DNA of 64,000 nucleotides from NCBI RefSeq assembly GCF_902501965.1, contig NZ_CABWID010000001.1:36808-100807 (forward strand). The letters are read 5' to 3'. Within the stretch, counting starts at the first letter, position 1. Each line of letters opens with the position of its first letter. Under the pieces are notes generated by a model. The model was not told the DNA's origin and did not search any database. It saw nothing but the letters and a program-made list of their open reading frames with translations. Both the position numbers and the translations under genes were made by a program. Origin of the DNA: Collinsella sp. AK_207A (GTDB lineage: Bacteria > Actinomycetota > Coriobacteriia > Coriobacteriales > Coriobacteriaceae). Shown here piece by piece: positions 43,193-51,401 of the stretch.

Positions 43193-43639
43193 GTGCCGAC
43201 CGACGATCCCTCCCTCTGGGAAATCGGGAACTACGAGGCCTTCCTCGCCCGGAGGCGCGAGCTTCTCTCCGAGAAGGCCAACGCGATCCTATCTGCCCTC
43301 TACAATGGAAAAGATCTGGGCGAGCTGCCCGCCACCTTCAAACAGCCGGGGGCCGCGAGCATCCTCGACCACGATGACGAGGCCCTCTCCAGGCTCTCGG
43401 ACTGGTTGAGGGAGAGGGGTTACGGGCACGGGGCGGCGAACTTCGGGGTGAGCGGCATGTCTAAGACCGTGATCGTTGACCTTGCATGGCCGGACGGCTT
43501 GCAGACCGGCCTCGGCGAACCGGTCGCCCTCATGGTTGATAGCGAGCCCGAGGATCGCTCTTTCGTGACCAAGCTCGGATACCACGTGTTCGAGACGCCC
43601 GAGGACCTAATGGCATTCGTTGAAAACGATGAGGCGTAA
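43193..43639 (+). CDS. hypothetical protein, possible C-terminal remnant
   Basis: A 148-residue frame beginning with GTG 43193 and no clear ribosome binding site. Recognisable features: LWEIGNYEAFLARRRELLSEKANAILSAL is a helix of the kind found at the C terminus of DUF262/DUF1524 or large DNA-repair proteins, and VIVDLAWPDGLQ with VALMVDSEPEDRSFVTKLGYHVFETPEDL resembles the Vsr/DUF559-like end of helicases. It may thus be the truncated end of a larger DNA-acting protein. It ends 9 bases before the ADP-ribosylglycohydrolase start, so coupling is possible. Codon use is normal for the window. Confidence 0.45.
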   Translation: MPTDDPSLWEIGNYEAFLARRRELLSEKANAILSALYNGKDLGELPATFKQPGAASILDHDDEALSRLSDWLRERGYGHGAANFGVSGMSKTVIVDLAWPDGLQTGLGEPVALMVDSEPEDRSFVTKLGYHVFETPEDLMAFVENDEA

Positions 43640-43648
43640 GGGGGTTTC

Positions 43649-44830
43649 ATGAAAGATCTCGACAAATACCGAGGCTGCCTCGTGGGCGGGGCCGCAGGCG
43701 ACGCGCTTGGTTACGCCGTGGAATTCTGGGACGAGGAGCGTATCTTCTCCCGCTATGGTGAGCGCGGCATAACTGAGTACGAACTCGATGCCAAAGGCGT
43801 GGCGCGCTTCTCCGACGATACGCAGATGACCCTCTTCACGGCGAACGGCCTGCTCTTAGGTACCACGCGTGGGATGACGCGCGGCATTATGGGGCCGTAT
43901 GAAAGCTATGTCCGCCACTGCTACAGAGACTGGTACCGCACGCAGACCGAGAGGTATCCACTCGACGAAGGGCGGAGTAGCGTCTACCACTACTCGTGGC
44001 TCGTCGGCGTGCCCGAGTTCTTCGAGCAGCGCGCGCCGGGGAACACGTGCCTCTCCGCCTGCGCGGAGGGGTGCGAGGGAACGACCGAGCGCCCCGTCAA
44101 CAGCAGCAAGGGCTGTGGCGGCGTGATGCGCGTGGCTCCGGCAGGGCTCTACCTCGACCCTGAAGATAGCGCCCACTGCAGCGGCTATGCCGACGCCCTC
44201 CGGCTTGGCGCGGAGTGTGCCGCCCTCACGCACGGCCACGCGTTGGGCTGGCTGCCCGCCGGAGCGCTCGCGGTGATTGTGAGCATGCTGGCGCACAAGC
44301 CAGGTTGCGGCGTGCGCGAGGCCGTCATGGGTGCGTTGGACACGCTCCCCGAAGCCTATCCGAATGCCAAACATGTGAAGGAACTGCAAGGCCTTCTTAT
44401 GCACGCGCTGCGCCTCGCCGACTCCACCAAGGGCGACCTCAACTGCATCCACGAGCTCGGCGAGGGATGGGTGGCTGAGGAGACGCTGGCCATCGCCGTA
44501 TTCTGTGCGCTGCGGCACGAGCACGACTTCGAGGCGGGGATCGTTGCTGCCGTGAACCACAACGGCGACTCGGACTCCACCGGCGCGGTGTGCGGCAACA
44601 TCCTCGGGGCGAGGCTGGGCTTTAGCGGGATCCCCATGAAGTACACCGAGCGCCTCGAGTTGCTGAACGTAATCGAGGGCTTCGCGGACGACCTCTACCA
44701 CGACTGCCAGATTGACGAGTACACAGGCTCAGCCGATGGCATCTGGGAGCACAAGTACATGTATAACGACTACGCCGAGTGGGTCGTTACCCAAAGACCG
44801 GAAGGGTCAGATGAATCATCCCACGTTTAA
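43649..44830 (+). CDS. ADP-ribosylglycohydrolase (ARH/DraG family)
   Basis: A 393-residue enzyme of the ARH/DraG family, which removes ADP-ribose from proteins. GCLVGGAAGDALGYAVEF opens it, SDDTQMTLFT (55-64) is the first metal/ADP-ribose motif, and NHNGDSDSTGAVCGNILGA (303-321) is the second, with the paired aspartates that bind two Mg ions. An AAGGGGG site precedes the ATG at 43649. Its neighbours are a hypothetical gene upstream and transposase debris downstream. A sirtuin and a macrodomain protein lie 5 kb further on, so ADP-ribosylation reversal is a local theme. Confidence 0.9.
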   Translation: MKDLDKYRGCLVGGAAGDALGYAVEFWDEERIFSRYGERGITEYELDAKGVARFSDDTQMTLFTANGLLLGTTRGMTRGIMGPYESYVRHCYRDWYRTQTERYPLDEGRSSVYHYSWLVGVPEFFEQRAPGNTCLSACAEGCEGTTERPVNSSKGCGGVMRVAPAGLYLDPEDSAHCSGYADALRLGAECAALTHGHALGWLPAGALAVIVSMLAHKPGCGVREAVMGALDTLPEAYPNAKHVKELQGLLMHALRLADSTKGDLNCIHELGEGWVAEETLAIAVFCALRHEHDFEAGIVAAVNHNGDSDSTGAVCGNILGARLGFSGIPMKYTERLELLNVIEGFADDLYHDCQIDEYTGSADGIWEHKYMYNDYAEWVVTQRPEGSDESSHV

Positions 44831-44929
44831 TCAACTCCGCTTTAGCGTCGGCGACCGAAGAACTTTCGTGCTCAATTCCGAAAAACCGGAGTGACCAAAC
44901 GGCGGTGTTGACGTTTTTCCGTGCGATCC

Positions 44930-45222
44930 TACGCCGCCGCCAATTATCGCTGGCCCGGTTGGATCGCCATCTGCGACGAGCACGGCATCGTGCGGCCGAT
45001 GTCGAGGAAAGGGCGCTCGCCCGACAATTCAAGGGCGGAGGGCTTCGTCGGCAGGCTGAAGGTGGAGTTCTCCGCGGGAGGGGCTGGGACGCTGCTTGCA
45101 CGGGGGAGTTCATGGAGATGCTGGATGGCTACCTGGCTTGGTACCGCGACAAGCGCCGGAAGAGCGACCTGGGCTACAAGAGCCCGATGCGGTACCGCAG
45201 GAAACTGGGACTGGCGGCATAG
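44930..45222 (+). pseudogene. IS3-family transposase OrfB fragment, frameshifted
   Basis: One frame reads YRWPGWIAICDEHGIVRPMS, then RKGRSPDNSRAEGFVGRLKVEF, the DDE C-terminal part of IS3-type OrfB with the final Glu region. A second frame continues EFMEMLDGYLAWYRDKR, then KSDLGYKSPMRYRRKLGLAA and a stop at 45222. The two frames are joined by a frameshift at about 45070-45110. The first two catalytic Asp are missing. Just after it, 45254-45278 has an AAGCGGTCGGG(T)CG(T)TTTGTCA sequence that may be the element's end. Confidence 0.75.
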
Positions 45223-45456
45223 GAAGAGCCGGTCCAGGATCACCACCGCACTCCCAAGCGGTCGGGTCGTTTTGTCAACGTGTGCAACCACGACGTTGCC
45301 GAACCGTTATATTGCCGTGTATCCATTGCATTTAACCGCTCACAAAATAGTGTAGGTGCGATGGCAGATTAGAACCTAAGCTGCCATAAATTTGGTATAC
45401 GCCAATGAGTGCGACCGCCGTGGCGGGCGCACTCGATTTAGGAGACAGGAGACCAT
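45223..45456. other. gap between IS remnant and GH3 gene
   Basis: No gene seen. Contains the probable IS end at 45254-45278 and presumably the GH3 promoter; I see no convincing -35/-10 pair. Confidence 0.4.
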
Positions 45457-47955
45457 ATGTCCGCACCGCTCACCTCCCGACGCGCCGCATCTGAGCAGTA
45501 CCTCCCGACGCGCCGCGCGTTCGTCGCGTCGGGACTCGTCGGCTTCGCCGTGCTCGCCGGCCTCGGACTGAACCCGCGTCCCGCGTTCGCCGCGACCTCC
45601 GTCGCTAACGCGAGCATCGCCGACATCGTGAACGGCATGACCCGTCGCCAGAAGATCGAGCAGATGCTCATGCCCGACTTCCGCAAGTGGGCCAAGGGCG
45701 GCTCCTCCGACACGAACGACAAAAACAACCCCGACTTCACCGAAATGAACGACGAGGTCGCGGGCATTCTCGACAAGTATCACTTCGGCGGCGTCATCCT
45801 GTTCGCCAACAACGTCAAAGAGACCAAGCAGACCCTCAAGCTCACGATGGACCTCCAGGCGGCGGCCCTTAAGAACTCCGCCGGCGATACATTCGGCGAC
45901 ATCCCCCTGCTGCTCACCATCGACCAGGAGGGAGGCATCGTCTATCGCCTAGGCAGCGGCACGGCCCTGCCGGGCAACATGGCAGTGGGCGCCACGCGCA
46001 GCACCGAGGACGCACGTGACTGCGGCGAGGTCATCGGTCGCGAGCTCAACGCGCTGCACATCAATGTCAACTTCGCGCCCGTGTTCGACACCAACAACAA
46101 CCCCAACAACCCCGTCATCGGCCTGCGCTCCTTCTCGAGCGACCCGCAGCTCGTCTCCCAGCTGGGCGTTCCCATGATGAAGGGCATCCAAGCGCACAAC
46201 GTGGCCACTGCCGCCAAGCACTTCCCCGGCCACGGTGACGCGTCCTCCGACTCTCACACGGGTCTGCCGCTCATCAACAAGACCAAGGATGAGCTCGAGG
46301 CCCTCGAGTTCATCCCCTTCCGGGCCGCCATCGAAAACGGCGTAGACATGGTCATGACCGCGCACATCCAGTACCCGAAGGTAGAGACCACCCAGGTTAC
46401 GTCGAAGGCCGACAGCACACAGATCTACCTGCCCGCCACGCTCTCGCACGTGTTCATGACCGACATCCTGCGCACCGAGATGGGCTTTAGGGGCGTAAGC
46501 GTCACCGACGCCCTGAACATGCAGGCCATCGCCGACCACTTCGGCGAGACCGATGCCGTCAAGCGCGCCTTCAAGGCCGGCGTGGACATCGCCCTCATGC
46601 CGCTCATCATGCGCAGCACGGCCGACGTCGCGGTGCTCGAGCAGCTCATCCAGGACGTCGTGGACGATACCACCATCACCGACGAGCAGCTGAACGCCTC
46701 CGTCACGCGCATCCTGACCCTGAAGAAGAACCGCGGCATCCTCGGCTACGACACGGCCAGCCCGTCCTTCGTCGAGGCGCTCGCCAACGCCCAGGCACAG
46801 GTAGGCAGCGATGAGAACCGCGCCATCGAGCGCCGGGTGGCCGACGACGCCGTCACCGTCGTGCGCAACGAGAACAGCGTCCTGCCCTTCCGCCCGAAGT
46901 CGGGCGACAACGTGCTTCTCGTCGCGGCGTACACCAACGAGAAGCCGGGCATGGAGCTCTCCATGCGCCGTCTCATCAACGATAAGGTCATCCCCGCCGA
47001 CGTGACGTACGCGTCGCTCGCCTACGCAAGCGACTACCAGGACGCGAAGTCTGCGATCGCTGACATCACGGCCAAGATCGAGAAGGCCAGCCACGTGGTG
47101 GTCATCTCCGAGATCGGCAACTCCGCGGGCCTGAACACCGAGGACGAGTCGCTCACTCGTGTGTACCTCCCGCTGCAGGTAGTGCGCGCCGCCAACAAGG
47201 CCGGCAAGCCCGTGGTGGTCATGAGCATCTCCAAGCCCTACGACGTGGCGGTATACGACGAGTCCCCGGCTGTCGTGGCGGTCTACGGCAACAAGGGCAT
47301 GGACCCCACCGAGGGGCTGGCGCCGAGCGCCGCCTTCGGCCCCAACGTCCCTGCGGGCGTGGAGGTCATCTTCGGCGGGCATGCGGCGGGTGGCAAACTC
47401 CCCGTCGACGTGTTCGAGGTGAAGAAGGATGACACAGGCGCCACGGTGATCGACACCACCAAGGTGAAGTACGCGATCGGCACGAGCATCACCTACCCCG
47501 CGGTGAACGACACGACCGCCACGAACAAGAGAGACCTATCCCAGGAGGTCACCGACATCGAGCAGAACCTCGCCAAGGACGAGAAGCTCTACACGGCGGC
47601 TTCGTGGGCGGCGCTCGCCAAGCGCCTGGAAGAGGCGCACACCGTCCTGGACAACGCGGACGCCACGCAGGAGCAGGTCGACGCCGCGCTCAAGGCGCTC
47701 AAGAACGCTCGTGCCGCCCTGGTGAAGGTGGGCGACGACGTCGGCAGTGGCAACAAGCCCAGCGACGGCAACGGCAGCAAGCCCAACGACGGCAAGGGGA
47801 ACGGTAAGACGCCCGCCACGGGCGGTAAGCTGCCGAAGACCGGCGACTTCACGACAGCCGCCGTTGCGGCTACGGCCGCTACCGGCATCGCGGCCGTGGG
47901 TCTGGGCACCGCCGCGACGTATGTGAATTCCAACAGCTCGGACGATCAGCTGTAG
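45457..47955 (+). CDS. Tat-exported, sortase-anchored GH3 glycoside hydrolase (NagZ-like)
   Basis: An 832-residue surface enzyme. The N terminus has a Tat signal (TRRAFVAS at 18-25, AFA cleavage near 46). The GH3 domain has TIDQEGGIV, KHFPGHGD (254-261) with the D265/H267 dyad of NagZ-type N-acetylglucosaminidases, and the nucleophile Asp351 in GVSVTDALNM. A GH3 C-terminal domain follows. Near 705-755 a FIVAR-like repeat (YTAASWAALAKRLEEAHTVL) leads to a Gly/Asn/Lys-rich wall spacer and the sortase signal LPKTGD with a C-terminal membrane span. Likely a beta-N-acetylhexosaminidase on the cell wall. A terminator follows. Confidence 0.9.
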   Translation: MSAPLTSRRAASEQYLPTRRAFVASGLVGFAVLAGLGLNPRPAFAATSVANASIADIVNGMTRRQKIEQMLMPDFRKWAKGGSSDTNDKNNPDFTEMNDEVAGILDKYHFGGVILFANNVKETKQTLKLTMDLQAAALKNSAGDTFGDIPLLLTIDQEGGIVYRLGSGTALPGNMAVGATRSTEDARDCGEVIGRELNALHINVNFAPVFDTNNNPNNPVIGLRSFSSDPQLVSQLGVPMMKGIQAHNVATAAKHFPGHGDASSDSHTGLPLINKTKDELEALEFIPFRAAIENGVDMVMTAHIQYPKVETTQVTSKADSTQIYLPATLSHVFMTDILRTEMGFRGVSVTDALNMQAIADHFGETDAVKRAFKAGVDIALMPLIMRSTADVAVLEQLIQDVVDDTTITDEQLNASVTRILTLKKNRGILGYDTASPSFVEALANAQAQVGSDENRAIERRVADDAVTVVRNENSVLPFRPKSGDNVLLVAAYTNEKPGMELSMRRLINDKVIPADVTYASLAYASDYQDAKSAIADITAKIEKASHVVVISEIGNSAGLNTEDESLTRVYLPLQVVRAANKAGKPVVVMSISKPYDVAVYDESPAVVAVYGNKGMDPTEGLAPSAAFGPNVPAGVEVIFGGHAAGGKLPVDVFEVKKDDTGATVIDTTKVKYAIGTSITYPAVNDTTATNKRDLSQEVTDIEQNLAKDEKLYTAASWAALAKRLEEAHTVLDNADATQEQVDAALKALKNARAALVKVGDDVGSGNKPSDGNGSKPNDGKGNGKTPATGGKLPKTGDFTTAAVAATAATGIAAVGLGTAATYVNSNSSDDQL

Positions 47956-47979
47956 CGCGAACCTGAAAGGTTCATGCTC

Positions 47980-48017
47980 AGGGGCCGGGAGGGGTTGATT
48001 TCCCTCTCGGCCCCTTT
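47980..48017 (+). terminator. Rho-independent terminator after the GH3 gene
   Basis: AGGGGCCGGGAGGG and CCCTCTCGGCCCCT form a strong stem around a short loop, followed by a TTT run. It lies 25 bases after the GH3 stop. Confidence 0.85.
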
Positions 48018-48158
48018 ACGTGTCAGAGTACCGGGTTCATCGTCACCTTATTGGGCAGGCCGCGCACCGGGGAAGGTCCCGGTGCGCCGCCTGCCCGTCT
48101 TCAAGCTGTTACCGCGACGGCGCGGTACAGGGGTTGCCCCGCCGTGCTGCACCGCTGG

Positions 48159-48312
48159 CTATCGTTGATTGCGACGGCACAGGGCCGCACTCACCGCGCA
48201 GGCAACGATGCCGCTCTCGCCCGCATCGTCGCCAAAGGCGTAGTCGTAGCGAAACTTGCCGTCCGCGCCCCGGTACACGGCACCCGTATGGTAATGCCAA
48301 TAAAAAACGCAA
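48159..48312 (-). pseudogene. unidentified protein fragment
   Basis: On the minus strand WHYHTGAVYRGADGKFRYDY, then AFGDDAGESGIVACAVSAAL, ends with a stop at 48159. Third codon positions are mostly G or C, as in true genes here, so it is likely to be the C terminus of a lost gene. I recognise no family. Its upstream side runs into the RhuM fragment on the other strand. Confidence 0.35.
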
Positions 48313-48656
48313 TAGTTCAAAATGAAGGCAGGCAAACCGTTGAGCGCGAAGCGGAGCACTACAACCTCGACATAATCCTGTCCGTGGGCTACCGCGTGAA
48401 GTCCCAACAGGGCATCTATTTCCAGCGCTGGGCGAACTTCGTGCTCAAACAGCACCTCGTCCAAGGCTATACCGTAAATCAAAAGCACCTCGATACGCTC
48501 AAGACCGTCGAAAAGAATCTTGAGCGCGCGGACGTTCCCAAGATTGCAGGATCGTCCGAGCTACTCAACGATTACCTTCCCAGCCTTGAATTCCTCAACG
48601 ACTATGACTCCGGCACCCTTCACGCGCCCGCAGGCAAGGCTCCCACACATAAATGA
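48291..48656 (+). pseudogene. RhuM-family protein fragment
   Basis: The frame encodes AIVQNEGRQTVEREAEHYNL, DIILSVGYRVKSQQGIYFQR, WANFVLKQHLVQGYTVNQKH, the middle of a RhuM/virulence-associated protein, followed by LEFLNDYDSGTL. The N-terminal KilA-N-like part is missing. RhuM genes often sit with Fic/DOC or restriction systems. Here it is a broken remnant 26 bases from the end of the convergent sirtuin gene. Confidence 0.7.
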
Positions 48657-48681
48657 TCCGTTTGGGGCGAAGCGTGACCGG

Positions 48682-49605
48682 TTACACCAATACCGACAAT
48701 GCATCACCGATATCGCCATCGACAAGGATGGCCTGGCGCTCGAGGGGCCCGGGGCAGCAAGCCTCCCCGTGGTTGACGCACGCGTAGGTGGTCAGTGGGT
48801 TCGCCGAGGTCATCTGCCAGAACGGGTACTTGATGATGCCGGGCGTGTTGCCGCCCACGCCAAGCTCGAGGTAGAGCACGCGCATGCCCTCGTGGCGCCG
48901 GAGGAACTCCCGGTAACGCACGGCGGCGGCATGCCAGCCCTCGTCCTCCACGAAGGTTTCGTCGCAGCGCAGGTTTGTGGTCATGGGCGCGCCGCACACG
49001 GGGCAGCGGGGCACGAGGGAGGAAGGGATGGCGAGGTCAAGTTCGTTCTCCGGGATGCCAACCTTGAGTTGTTCGGCAATATGAGCGTCGAGCGCGGCAC
49101 ACATCTCCCGCACCTGCGCCTCGTTATCATACGTTTTCTTGTGGCAGGGCCTTGAGCACTGGAAAAGACCGTAGTCACCCTGCGTGTAGAAGAGCCGGTG
49201 GCGGTCGACCCCAGCCTTCTGGAAGCAATGGTCCACATTGGTGGTGAGGACGAAGTAATCCTTGCCCTCGAGCAGGTCAAAAAGGATGTCGTAGACGGGC
49301 CTCGGCGCATCCATATAGCGGTTGACCAGGATGTTCCGGCACCAGAAACCCCAGAACTCCTCAAGCGAGGAGTACGGGTGAAACCCGCCCGCGTACATGT
49401 CCGTGAAGCCATAGCACAGACGCCAGGGGTGGAAATGCCGCTCGAAGCGCTCGCCTGCATAGGTGAAGCCAGCGGAGGTGGAGAGCCCCGCGCCAGCGCC
49501 GACGACCACGGCATCTACCTCGTCGAGGGCTTTGTGCAAGCGCTCGAGCGCACGCTCGCGGCCACGGACCGCCGTGCTCGCGAACACGAGGCGTGATGAG
49601 AACAT
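48682..49605 (-). CDS. class M sirtuin (SirTM) protein ADP-ribosyltransferase
   Basis: A 307-residue Sir2-fold protein. NAD-binding GAGAGLSTSAGFTY (37-50) and TTNVDH (121-126, Asn123) are present, but the usual catalytic His is replaced by Gln142 in YTQGDYG, which is the mark of SirTM enzymes that mono-ADP-ribosylate rather than deacetylate. Zinc Cys: C150 and C154 (CSRPC), C201 and C204 (CPVC). It starts 38 bases after the macrodomain gene ends, and the pair is the known SirTM/macrodomain arrangement. In staphylococci and streptococci the target is a lipoylated GcvH-L, but no gcvH-L or lipoate ligase is visible here. AGGAAGG precedes the ATG at 49605. Confidence 0.9.
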   Translation of the reverse strand: MFSSRLVFASTAVRGRERALERLHKALDEVDAVVVGAGAGLSTSAGFTYAGERFERHFHPWRLCYGFTDMYAGGFHPYSSLEEFWGFWCRNILVNRYMDAPRPVYDILFDLLEGKDYFVLTTNVDHCFQKAGVDRHRLFYTQGDYGLFQCSRPCHKKTYDNEAQVREMCAALDAHIAEQLKVGIPENELDLAIPSSLVPRCPVCGAPMTTNLRCDETFVEDEGWHAAAVRYREFLRRHEGMRVLYLELGVGGNTPGIIKYPFWQMTSANPLTTYACVNHGEACCPGPLERQAILVDGDIGDALSVLV

Positions 49606-49643
49606 ATAACCTTCCTATCTTATATAGCAGACGCTCCTCCGCG

Positions 49644-50447
49644 CTACGAACCCTGTAGCACCGAGCGATAGATGCGTTCGTCCTCGGCATCGAACACGTC
49701 GAAGATAACCCTGGGAACCGGACGCGCCTCCTCCCGCGCCCGCGTAATCCACGTGCGAACCGTGCGCACGGCGATGCACGCCGCTTGGTCGCGAGGGAAA
49801 TGAAATTCGCCCGTAGAGATACAGCAGAAGGCGATGCTGGGAAGCCCGCGCATCGCGGCGATGTCGAGACAGCTCTCGTAGCATCGAGCGAGCTTTGCGC
49901 GATCGTCTGCGTTGGGCACGGCACCACGCACGATAGGCCCCACGGTATGGATGACGTAGCGTGTCGGCAGGTTGAACCCGGGCGTGACCATGGCATCGCC
50001 GGTTAACAGCTCCGAGGGCAGACCGTGCCTGCTTCGTAGCGCCAACTCCTCGGCATCGGCAAGGCGCAGACGCGTACCCGCCGCCGTGTGGATGGCGTTA
50101 TCGATGCATCCATGGCAGGGAACGAAGCATCCGAGCCCCTGAGAGTTGGCAGCGTTCACGATGGCGTCCGTCCGAAGCCGCGTGATATCCCCGCGCCACA
50201 GCAAGAGGCCGCCTACGGATTCCGCTTCACATGCCTCGGCGATTCCGCGCTCTTGCAGGCGCCCCTGCAAGTAAGCGTCCTCGATGCGTAGGTACTCATC
50301 GGAGATTTCCGCAGGTGGGCGCACGTTCACGAGCGAGCGGTAGAGCCGGTAGAGACCCTCGCCCGCAGGCGCCTGCGCGCCCAGGTGCTCGTCGCGCTCG
50401 TCCAGTAGATACGCAACCAGCCAATGCAACCGCTCCGTTTGCGTCAT
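49644..50447 (-). CDS. zinc-containing macrodomain ADP-ribosylhydrolase (Zn-macro)
   Basis: A 267-residue macrodomain protein with an N-terminal helical region of about 80 residues and then the macrodomain: GDITRLRTDAIVNAANSQGLGCF, the zinc ligands in CFVPCHGCIDNAIHTAAG (Cys, His, Cys), and GPIVRGAVPN, ISTGEFHFP. This Zn-macro type is linked to SirTM and removes ADP-ribose from the sirtuin's target. The ATG at 50447 has GGAAGGG upstream. It precedes the SirTM gene by 38 bases, in a probable two-gene operon. Confidence 0.92.
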   Translation of the reverse strand: MTQTERLHWLVAYLLDERDEHLGAQAPAGEGLYRLYRSLVNVRPPAEISDEYLRIEDAYLQGRLQERGIAEACEAESVGGLLLWRGDITRLRTDAIVNAANSQGLGCFVPCHGCIDNAIHTAAGTRLRLADAEELALRSRHGLPSELLTGDAMVTPGFNLPTRYVIHTVGPIVRGAVPNADDRAKLARCYESCLDIAAMRGLPSIAFCCISTGEFHFPRDQAACIAVRTVRTWITRAREEARPVPRVIFDVFDAEDERIYRSVLQGS

Positions 50448-50495
50448 CAAGCCCTTCCCACCCTCAGCCAATCCAATCGGGTAGCCCCCGCGATA

Positions 50496-50523
50496 CCCCC
50501 AAGCAAATCAGCTTGCCTGGGGG
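50496..50523 (-). terminator. hairpin between the oxidoreductase and macrodomain genes
   Basis: CCCCCAAGC and GCTTGCCTGGGGG can pair around a 6-nt loop with one bulge, just downstream of the oxidoreductase stop. There is no T-run, so it is a weak terminator at best. Confidence 0.45.
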
Positions 50524-50549
50524 CATCGGAGGGCTGCGGCAACAACCCG

Positions 50550-51191
50550 CTACTTACCGAGCACGGAAATGCGCTCGCCCACGTGGGCATCGGAGCCCGT
50601 GCGCTCGGCCTCGTCGACCATCGCGATGGCGTAGTCGGCGTAGGAGATGGACGAGGCACCTGCGGCGTTCGTCGTGAGCTCCTCGCCCGCGAGGATGTAC
50701 TCGCCGGTACGCGAGCCGTCGGCCACGAAGTCTGCCGCCGGGGAGACGAAGGTCCAGCGCACGTCGTCGCGCTTGCGAATCTCGGTGAGCTCGTCGCGCT
50801 GGGCGCTCGCCAGGGGCACGAACTCTGCCGGGAAATCCGGTGTATCGACGAGCTGCACCGAGTGCTCGGGGTCCACGTAGAGGCTGCCCGCGCCGCCGAC
50901 GATCAGCAGGCGGGTATCGGTGCCGGAGAGCAGGTCGGCAAGATGCTGCGAGGTCTTGACGTGGTCGCCCAGAGTCTCGGGCGTCCAGGCCCCAAAGGCG
51001 TCGATAACGACGTCGAAGCCCGCAAGGTCGGCCTTCACGAGCGAGAGGATGTCCTTGCCCTCGATGGCTTTGCTCGACGCGGACTTATTCTTCCCACGCA
51101 CGATGGCGGTAACGTCGTGACCGCGATCCACGGCCTCCTTGGTGATGAGCTGGCCGGCCTTGCCGTTGGCTGCGATGACTGCGACCTTCAT
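50550..51191 (-). CDS. NAD(P)H-binding (NmrA/atypical SDR) oxidoreductase
   Basis: A 213-residue Rossmann-fold protein of the NAD(P)H-binding/atypical SDR group: VAVIAANGKAGQLITKEAVDRGHDVTAIVR (a GxxGxxG-like loop reading AANGKAG), VVIDAFGAW and LIVGGAGSLYVD. It lacks the full YxxxK active site of classical SDRs. It may be a quinone- or flavin-linked reductase or a regulator. It is divergent from the HxlR gene, which often controls such reductases, and the space between them holds a dyad operator. Confidence 0.85.
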   Translation of the reverse strand: MKVAVIAANGKAGQLITKEAVDRGHDVTAIVRGKNKSASSKAIEGKDILSLVKADLAGFDVVIDAFGAWTPETLGDHVKTSQHLADLLSGTDTRLLIVGGAGSLYVDPEHSVQLVDTPDFPAEFVPLASAQRDELTEIRKRDDVRWTFVSPAADFVADGSRTGEYILAGEELTTNAAGASSISYADYAIAMVDEAERTGSDAHVGERISVLGK

Positions 51192-51306
51192 GACTGCGCT
51201 CCTATCCGGGGTTCACCCCATATCTTCGGCGGGCCCTCCCGCCGTCTCTTCGGTCGGGCTTCTTGCCCTCCCGCTTGCTGGGGCTATAATCCCGATAACG
51301 CACGCC

Positions 51307-51345
51307 ATAGGTAAGTAAGCACCGTATAGTACGGTAGATACCTAT
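51307..51345. promoter_or_regulatory. nested dyad operator between the HxlR regulator and the oxidoreductase
   Basis: A perfect 15-bp palindrome, ACCGTATAGTACGGT (51321-51335), lies inside an outer pair ATAGGTA (51307-51313) and TACCTAT (51339-51345). It lies between two divergent genes and is the probable HxlR binding site controlling both. Confidence 0.65.
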
Positions 51346-51401
51346 CGGTAACTATTGATATTTATCAGCAGTTTTGTTTGTGTTGGAATTATGGAGGCGC
51401 A

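Noticed and set aside
51339..51345. Relation of TACCTATCGGTA here to the thyA-region hairpin element CCTATCGGTA
   Set aside because: Only a 10-base match, explained well enough by the local operator dyad.
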